Assembly (NCBI GenBank): GCA_012515495.1
Contig: JAAYYH010000270.1
Coordinates: forward strand, 1-10,606
DNA: 10,606 nucleotides
Reading direction: 5' to 3'
Source of the DNA: Coriobacteriaceae bacterium
Lineage (GTDB): Bacteria; Actinomycetota; Coriobacteriia; Coriobacteriales; UBA8131
A program made the position numbers and the translations under genes. Of the stretch, positions 6,194 to 10,606 are shown piece after piece (the stretch's first letter is position 1; each line of letters begins with the position of its first letter). Below the pieces are notes generated by a model. The model was not told the DNA's origin. It worked only from the letters and a program-made list of their open reading frames with translations, and made no database searches.

Positions 6194-6733
6194 ATGACAG
6201 AAGATAAGACTACCAAGAGGGCCGAGAGCAAGACAGCAAGACAACTTATCATCATGCTCTTAAGTGTCATATTAGTGCTCTCACTATCATTGATTGGTTG
6301 TGATCAGACCCAGAAGGGTGTCGGCAGTGGCGCTGGTAGCGGTGCTGGTGCTGGCACTGGTGCAGGGTCTGGCAGCAGTCAGGATAACGCGCAGAATTCG
6401 CAGGGAACAACAGCCGGTAAAGCTGACTATGTTAGCATCAGCGCCGAGGAAGCCAAGAAGATCATAGACGCCAACAGCGAGGTGATCCTCCTCGACGTGC
6501 GCACTCAGCAAGAGTTCGCTGATGGCCATATACCGGGAGCTATCTGCGTCCCAGTTGAGACCATTGGCTCAAATCCACCCAGCGAGCTTCCCGATAAGGA
6601 CGCCACGATACTTGTCTATTGTCGCAGCGGTAACCGCAGCAAGCAAGCTGCCGAGAAGTTGGTTGCCTTAGGCTACACCGATATCCGTGAATTTGGCGGC
6701 ATCAACTCCTGGCCTTACGAGATCACGAAATAG
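6194..6733 (+). CDS. Rhodanese-domain lipoprotein
   Basis: A 179-residue protein with a basic N-terminus, a hydrophobic signal segment (17-35) and a lipobox ending LIGC, so C36 is the likely lipidated residue and the protein would sit on the outer face of the membrane. A Gly/Ala/Ser linker (42-62) leads to a single rhodanese domain (about 78-178) with LLDVRTQQEF (99-108), DGHIPGA (110-116) and the active-site loop CRSGNRS (143-149), where C143 would carry the persulfide. The closing EFGGINSW (166-173) is typical of small PspE/GlpE-like rhodaneses. Such domains move sulfane sulfur, for example from thiosulfate or polysulfide. It lies 259 bases upstream of the molybdoenzyme operon in the same direction, and both products face outward, so a link to sulfur-compound respiration is possible but not shown. 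The family and lipoprotein calls are firm. Confidence 0.92.
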   Translation: MTEDKTTKRAESKTARQLIIMLLSVILVLSLSLIGCDQTQKGVGSGAGSGAGAGTGAGSGSSQDNAQNSQGTTAGKADYVSISAEEAKKIIDANSEVILLDVRTQQEFADGHIPGAICVPVETIGSNPPSELPDKDATILVYCRSGNRSKQAAEKLVALGYTDIREFGGINSWPYEITK

Positions 6734-6876
6734 CACAAAAGGATATCTGCTCTAGCTAACGAATCATGAGCGTGACCGTAGTGGGCGCGGGCGTAATGAG
6801 CATAGCCACCATGAGCGTACCTGCTGATGGACGCGCGCCTGAACGCAAGCTTGGGAAATTTAGAAACTTGCGCCGT

Positions 6877-6900
6877 AAACTGTTGTAAAACCAACAGTTT
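6877..6900. promoter_or_regulatory. Perfect 9-bp inverted repeat upstream of the molybdoenzyme operon
   Basis: AAACTGTTG (6877-6885) and CAACAGTTT (6892-6900) are perfect inverted repeats around six bases, 92 bases before the oxidoreductase start. The core TGTTG-N6-CAACA has the same spacing as CRP/FNR-family operators (TGTGA-N6-TCACA), so a redox- or substrate-sensing regulator of that family is a fair guess. Because the right arm runs into TTTTATTCT, it could also be an A/T-rich terminator for the rhodanese transcript. Confidence 0.5.
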
Positions 6901-6982
6901 TATTCTAGTGTTCGCCTTACCATACTACCTAAGCTGGTGTGCCCAATTACTGATCTTGCCCCGCTTTACCTTCAGGGAGATT

Positions 6983-6988
6983 AGGAGA
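6983..6988 (+). promoter_or_regulatory. Ribosome binding site of the molybdoenzyme catalytic subunit
   Basis: AGGAGA ends four bases before ATG 6993. Together with the Tat signal starting within ten codons of it, this fixes the start of the oxidoreductase. Confidence 0.7.
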
Positions 6989-6992
6989 GATC

Positions 6993-9638
6993 ATGGATAC
7001 TTGTCTGAAGGATATCTCGCGTCGAACATTCGTTAAAACCTCCTCCACTGCTCTGCTTGGAACCATCGCCCTTGGTGCTACTGGTTGCTCACTCCCAAAA
7101 GCTGCCAAGGAGCTGGCAGATTCCGTCCCGGCCGAAGGCGCCTGGGTGCGCACCACATGCGCGCCAAATTGCACGGGCGCTTGTGGGATGAAGGCCTTTG
7201 TGAAGGACGGCGAGATCAAGACGATAATCCAAGCGGCCGATTATCCTTATGAGCACTATAATCCACGCGGGTGTCTTAAGGGTATTAGTATCAACACCCT
7301 CGTCCATGGTCCCGACCGCATGACTTCGCCACTGATCAGAGACGCTCAAACCGGTGAGATGGTTGAAGCTGACTGGGACACGGCTCTGAGCACAGCCGCC
7401 GAGAAGCTCAATGCCATCATGGACAAATACGGGCCAGATTCCGTTGGCGTTATCTGGCAGGTTCAAGGCACCGGCCACGTTCAGAAGGGCTCGTTGATCC
7501 GACTCGCCAACCAGCTGGGCTGGTCTGCCATCGGCGGTTATGAGATGAACGGCGACTTGCCGATGTTTTGGCCGGAGACCTTTGGCTGCCAAAGCGAGGA
7601 GCTTGAATCATACGCTTGGGAGGATTCCCGCTACACGATGATCTTCGGCTCGAACGTGATGGTTACTCGCCTGCCCGACGCGCACTTCCTCAACTTCTCG
7701 CGCGAGGCTGGTGGCAAGGTTGTTTGCTTCGACCCAAACTACTCGGCAACCTGTGAGAAGGCCAGCGAGTGGGTTCGCCTTGCTCCGGCTACCGATGCGG
7801 CCTTCGCCTTGGCAGTATGCAAGTTGCTGATCGATGATGATCTATACGATAAGGACTTCGTCAAAACCTACACCGACCTGCCCATCCTCATCGATACCAA
7901 AACCGGTAAGCGCATCTTGGCTGCTGATGTCGAGGGTTTATCGCGGCCAACTGACATCCCCGAGTATCGCGAGGTCTACATCGCCTTCGATTCCGACAAG
8001 AAGACCTTTGTACCCACGAATCCCCTGAGGCTTGACGATACAACCAGCTTCTCTCTCGAGGGCGAATACGTGGTACCGATGAAAGACGGCTCGCTGGTTA
8101 AGGCGAGACCGAGCTTTGCCCTTCTGCGCGACATGCTGCAAACCTACACGCCCGAATACGCTTCAGAGATCTGCGCGATACCGCAGGAGACCATCCAACG
8201 TATCGCGACGGAGTGTGCAACCATCAAGCCGATGTCGATCATCTATGGCGGCTCAGCCTTCCAGTGGCACCACGGCGACTTGAAGGGCCGTGCCCTGGCC
8301 TTGATCTCAGCCCTGAGCGGCAACATCGGCCATGCGGGCGCCGGCATCTCGACCTACGTCGGTCAGTATAAGACCCGTTTCAGCACTGCCTCCTGGTTCA
8401 TTCCGGAGAATGCCAAGCGCGCCAGCGCGCCGTTTCACTATATAGTCAATGGGCGCACGGAAACCATGAGCGCCAGCTTCCCAAAAGGCGGCATCAAAGC
8501 GCTGGTCATCGGCTGGGGGAATCCCTTTGAGCAACACAACGTGGCCAATCATCTGCGTCAGGCGCGCGAATCGGGCGAGCTGGAATGTGTGATCTGCTGT
8601 GATTACCAGCACACGCTCACCGTAGACTACAGTGATGTGGCGCTAGCTGGCGCCAGCTGGTACGAGAAGACCGAGCTGGTTACAACACCGTTGCACCCCT
8701 GGGTGCAGATCATGCAGAAGATGGTCGAGCCACCCGGAATCGCCCGACCGGAGATCTGGATCTTCAAGGAGCTGGCTAAACACATCGACCCCGCCCTCGC
8801 TAGTCAGTGGCCAGAATTCTCCGCAGATGAATCCGAGGCAGCGGCAGAAGATGTGCTGCGCATGCTGCTGGAAAAAGGCGGAGACACCATCAATCATCTA
8901 AGCGTCGAGGACCTCAAAGCTGGTCCCGGTAAATTGGCGCACAAGAATCCCGGTGATAAGAAGATCCCCTTCTATGAGCAGATCCATGGTCGCGAACCCT
9001 TCCCAACCATCTCACGGCCAAACGATCTGGCCAAGACGGCGAAGTTCGTCAAGTCAGGACGCATTGAGTTCTACAAGGATGAGGACCGCTTCATCGAGCT
9101 GGGCGAACAGCTGCCAGTGTACAAGCCACCATTTGAGGATACCGAATACGCTGTTGATCCCTTGGTCCGTGAGAAATATCCCTTCATGTACCTAACCAGA
9201 AACAGTTTGTTCCGCATCCATTCAACCTACGCCAACTCTCCTTTCATGCTCGAGTTGCAGGATGGCGAGCCCAAGGTCTTCCTCAATCCAAATGACGCTG
9301 ATGAGAAGGGTTTGCAGCAAGGTGATGTTGTCGAGGTCTTCAATTCTCGCGGCTCGATTACCGGCAGGCTGGTGCTAGACCCCGGCATCTATCCTAGACA
9401 ATGCGTCTTCGAGATGGGTTGGTGGAGCAGATATACAAATGGTGACAGCTACAACTCGCTCATCTATCCCTGGATAAATCCCATTCATGAGATCTATTAC
9501 ATCTCCAGCGTCTGGTCGCCGAATATGGCGTGGAATGAATGCGTTTGCGACGTGCGCCACTCGGATTCACAACTCTCCAACGCGCTTCTGCCTGACACAT
9601 TACAAACTAACGGTACGCGAGGAGGTGATCGGTCATGA
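6993..9638 (+). CDS. Molybdopterin oxidoreductase catalytic subunit, Tat-exported, type II DMSO reductase-like
   Basis: The 881-residue catalytic subunit of a respiratory molybdoenzyme, binding bis-MGD and one [4Fe-4S] cluster. A Tat signal, SRRTFVK (9-15) plus a hydrophobic stretch, ends at ATGC (29-32), which could be a weak lipobox. The cluster motif is C56-x3-C60-x3-C64-x29-C94, with PRGC around C94. The segment NGDLPMFWPETFG (186-198), then FGSNVMVTRLPDAHF (218-232) and ATDAAFALA (266-274), follows the order of NarG (CDLP, GSN..TR.PDAHF, TDAA.ALA). By that alignment D188 is the Mo ligand, as in type II enzymes (nitrate, selenate and chlorate reductases, dimethylsulfide and ethylbenzene dehydrogenases). 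The C-terminal MopB domain is at about 730-865. Its length fits the exported type II clade better than NarG itself (about 1,240). Its stop overlaps the next start (ATGA). Substrate and direction cannot be assigned; catechol dehydroxylase, sulfur-oxyanion or selenate chemistry are alternatives. Confidence 0.9.
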   Translation: MDTCLKDISRRTFVKTSSTALLGTIALGATGCSLPKAAKELADSVPAEGAWVRTTCAPNCTGACGMKAFVKDGEIKTIIQAADYPYEHYNPRGCLKGISINTLVHGPDRMTSPLIRDAQTGEMVEADWDTALSTAAEKLNAIMDKYGPDSVGVIWQVQGTGHVQKGSLIRLANQLGWSAIGGYEMNGDLPMFWPETFGCQSEELESYAWEDSRYTMIFGSNVMVTRLPDAHFLNFSREAGGKVVCFDPNYSATCEKASEWVRLAPATDAAFALAVCKLLIDDDLYDKDFVKTYTDLPILIDTKTGKRILAADVEGLSRPTDIPEYREVYIAFDSDKKTFVPTNPLRLDDTTSFSLEGEYVVPMKDGSLVKARPSFALLRDMLQTYTPEYASEICAIPQETIQRIATECATIKPMSIIYGGSAFQWHHGDLKGRALALISALSGNIGHAGAGISTYVGQYKTRFSTASWFIPENAKRASAPFHYIVNGRTETMSASFPKGGIKALVIGWGNPFEQHNVANHLRQARESGELECVICCDYQHTLTVDYSDVALAGASWYEKTELVTTPLHPWVQIMQKMVEPPGIARPEIWIFKELAKHIDPALASQWPEFSADESEAAAEDVLRMLLEKGGDTINHLSVEDLKAGPGKLAHKNPGDKKIPFYEQIHGREPFPTISRPNDLAKTAKFVKSGRIEFYKDEDRFIELGEQLPVYKPPFEDTEYAVDPLVREKYPFMYLTRNSLFRIHSTYANSPFMLELQDGEPKVFLNPNDADEKGLQQGDVVEVFNSRGSITGRLVLDPGIYPRQCVFEMGWWSRYTNGDSYNSLIYPWINPIHEIYYISSVWSPNMAWNECVCDVRHSDSQLSNALLPDTLQTNGTRGGDRS
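9620..9630 (+). promoter_or_regulatory. Extended Shine-Dalgarno of the iron-sulfur subunit
   Basis: AGGAGGTGATC is an 11-base exact match to the complement of the 16S rRNA 3' end, four bases before ATG 9635. It lies inside the preceding gene, where it encodes that protein's last residues (RGGDRS tail). It would favour efficient re-initiation at the ATGA overlap. Confidence 0.85.
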
Positions 9639-10321
9639 GATACGGCATGGTGATTGACCTGAGTCGTTGCATAGGTTGCCGTACCTGCGCTGTGGTCTGC
9701 AAGAACCACCACGCCCAACCGCAGGGCATCTGGTGGAACAGGGTAATCACTGAAGGTGCGGATGAGTACGGAGTCGCCGTGCCGGATGGTGATAACTTCC
9801 GGATGAGGTTCCTGCCCATCACCTGTCAACACTGCATCGACGCCCCTTGTGAGCAGGTTTGCCCCACAGGGGCAACCTACCATGATGCCGATAATGGCAC
9901 AGTGCTAGTCGATTATGAGAAGTGCATTGGCTGCAGATACTGTATGTCGGCCTGCCCCTACGGCGTGCGACAATTCAATTGGGAGGATCCGAAGAAGATC
10001 AAAGGCGTCGATGAGGGAAAGTACCAGTACGGTTACCCTGAGGACTTTCGTAAAGATGGCCACTTGGTCTATACGCCAAACCGCCCAGCCGGAGTAGTTG
10101 AGAAATGCACCATGTGTGCCCAATACATCGCGCAGGGGCTTAACCCCGCCTGCGTCGACGCTTGCCCAGCCAACGCTCGGATATTCGGCGATCTGGACGA
10201 TCCCCAATCAAAGATCGTCACCTACATGCTTGAGCGGGATATCAAGGTGCTAGGCGAGGAGTACAACACACATCCCCAAGTCTATTACGTCTCCGCCAAG
10301 ATATTGGAGAGGGAGCGATAG
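9635..10321 (+). CDS. DmsB/NrfC-like ferredoxin subunit with four [4Fe-4S] clusters
   Basis: This 228-residue electron-transfer subunit links the membrane quinone module with the Mo subunit. Sixteen cysteines form four cluster motifs: C12/C15/C18/C22, C64/C67/C72/C76, C97/C100/C103/C107 and C158/C161/C173/C177, in the arrangement of DmsB, PhsB, PsrB and TtrB. CIGCRTC near the start, CPTGAT and CIGCRYCMSACPYGVRQFNW are typical. All positions are Cys, unlike NarH, where one cluster has a Trp. It has no signal peptide, so it is probably co-exported with the Tat-bearing catalytic subunit. It overlaps the catalytic gene by four bases (ATGA) and is followed after two bases by the membrane subunit, so the three are one operon. 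Confidence 0.95.
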   Translation: MRYGMVIDLSRCIGCRTCAVVCKNHHAQPQGIWWNRVITEGADEYGVAVPDGDNFRMRFLPITCQHCIDAPCEQVCPTGATYHDADNGTVLVDYEKCIGCRYCMSACPYGVRQFNWEDPKKIKGVDEGKYQYGYPEDFRKDGHLVYTPNRPAGVVEKCTMCAQYIAQGLNPACVDACPANARIFGDLDDPQSKIVTYMLERDIKVLGEEYNTHPQVYYVSAKILERER

Positions 10322-10323
10322 CC

Positions 10324-10606
10324 ATGACTGAGACGACGACAACCCTGCCCGATGTTGCAGCGGCGACAGCAGACATCAAGCTTGCTGCAACAAGAGAAAA
10401 TAAGCCAAACAGGCGCTCGCCTTTCTCACTGAGGCTCGCGCTATTGATTGGTTTGGCGTTGATATTGGTAGGTGGAGCAGCTTGGTTCTACCAACTGTCT
10501 GTGGGTTTCTTACAAACAGCAAACATGAGCAATGCCTTCCCCTGGGGATTAGGTATTGGTATCTTCGCTTTTCTAGTTGGTTTTGCGGCCGGTGGACAAC
10601 TGCTAA
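10324..10606 (+). CDS. NrfD/PsrC-like membrane subunit, N-terminal part (runs off right edge)
   Basis: The first 94 residues of a polytopic quinol-interacting membrane protein. After a polar cytoplasmic-looking N-terminus (1-36, Thr/Ala-rich then basic) comes a first membrane helix (about 37-59). NMSNAFPWGLGIGIF (67-81) and FLVGFAAGG (83-91) begin the second helix and match the conserved first motif of NrfD-family proteins (usually GMS...WG.YI..F.F.VG.AAGG). NrfD subunits anchor the complex and pass electrons to or from menaquinol. GGAGAGGGAG at 10306-10315 provides the ribosome binding site eight bases before the ATG, and only two bases separate it from the iron-sulfur gene's stop. The reading frame is open to the window edge, so the rest lies outside. 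Confidence 0.9.
   Translation, partial: MTETTTTLPDVAAATADIKLAATRENKPNRRSPFSLRLALLIGLALILVGGAAWFYQLSVGFLQTANMSNAFPWGLGIGIFAFLVGFAAGGQLL

Noticed and set aside
6993..9638. Specific naming as nitrate reductase NarG, selenate reductase or catechol dehydroxylase
   Set aside because: The active-site order resembles type II enzymes, but length, partners and the first cluster Cys differ from NarG, and nothing visible decides the substrate.

Overview
The window looks like part of a chromosome from an anaerobic, respiring actinobacterium of the class Coriobacteriia (Eggerthellales-like). This is inferred from moderate GC content, the Tat-exported molybdenum oxidoreductase with DmsB-like and NrfD-like partners, the MoeA-like gene and a bacterial Elp3. 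No rRNA or other marker gene is present, so the assignment rests on gene content and protein style.

Layout: (1) 1-550, minus: the N-terminal half of a MoeA-like molybdenum insertase that runs off the left edge, with an unusual His/Asp-rich duplicated insert. (2) 806-1567, plus: a classical short-chain dehydrogenase/reductase with a strong hairpin terminator after it. (3) 1568-1874: a convergent gap with no gene. (4) 1875-3752, minus: Elp3, a radical-SAM/GNAT enzyme of tRNA wobble-uridine modification. (5) 3794-4705, plus: a methyltransferase resembling Trm9/ALKBH8, divergent from elp3 across 41 bp that contain a perfect 17-nt palindrome. (6) 4716-6059, plus: a membrane-anchored CapA-family protein, probably co-transcribed with the methyltransferase. 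(7) 6194-6733, plus: a rhodanese-domain lipoprotein. (8) 6993 to the right edge, plus: a tightly packed operon for a respiratory complex, made of a Tat-exported molybdopterin catalytic subunit, a four-cluster ferredoxin-like subunit and the start of an NrfD-like membrane anchor.

Two themes stand out. The right part encodes a complex iron-sulfur molybdoenzyme outside the membrane. NrfD would exchange electrons with menaquinone, the DmsB-like subunit would relay them, and the Mo subunit would act on an unknown substrate. The Mo subunit's active-site segment resembles the NarG/type II DMSO reductase group, with an aspartate as likely Mo ligand, although its partners are of the DmsB/NrfD kind. 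The MoeA-like gene at the left edge and the rhodanese lipoprotein fit cofactor and sulfur chemistry around it.

The middle part pairs Elp3 with a Trm9-like methyltransferase. In eukaryotes these two activities act in sequence on U34 of tRNA (cm5U, then mcm5U). A compact bacterial version is the most interesting hypothesis here. Several proteins (MoeA-like, Elp3, Trm9-like, rhodanese) carry low-complexity or repeated inserts, which seems to be a habit of this genome.
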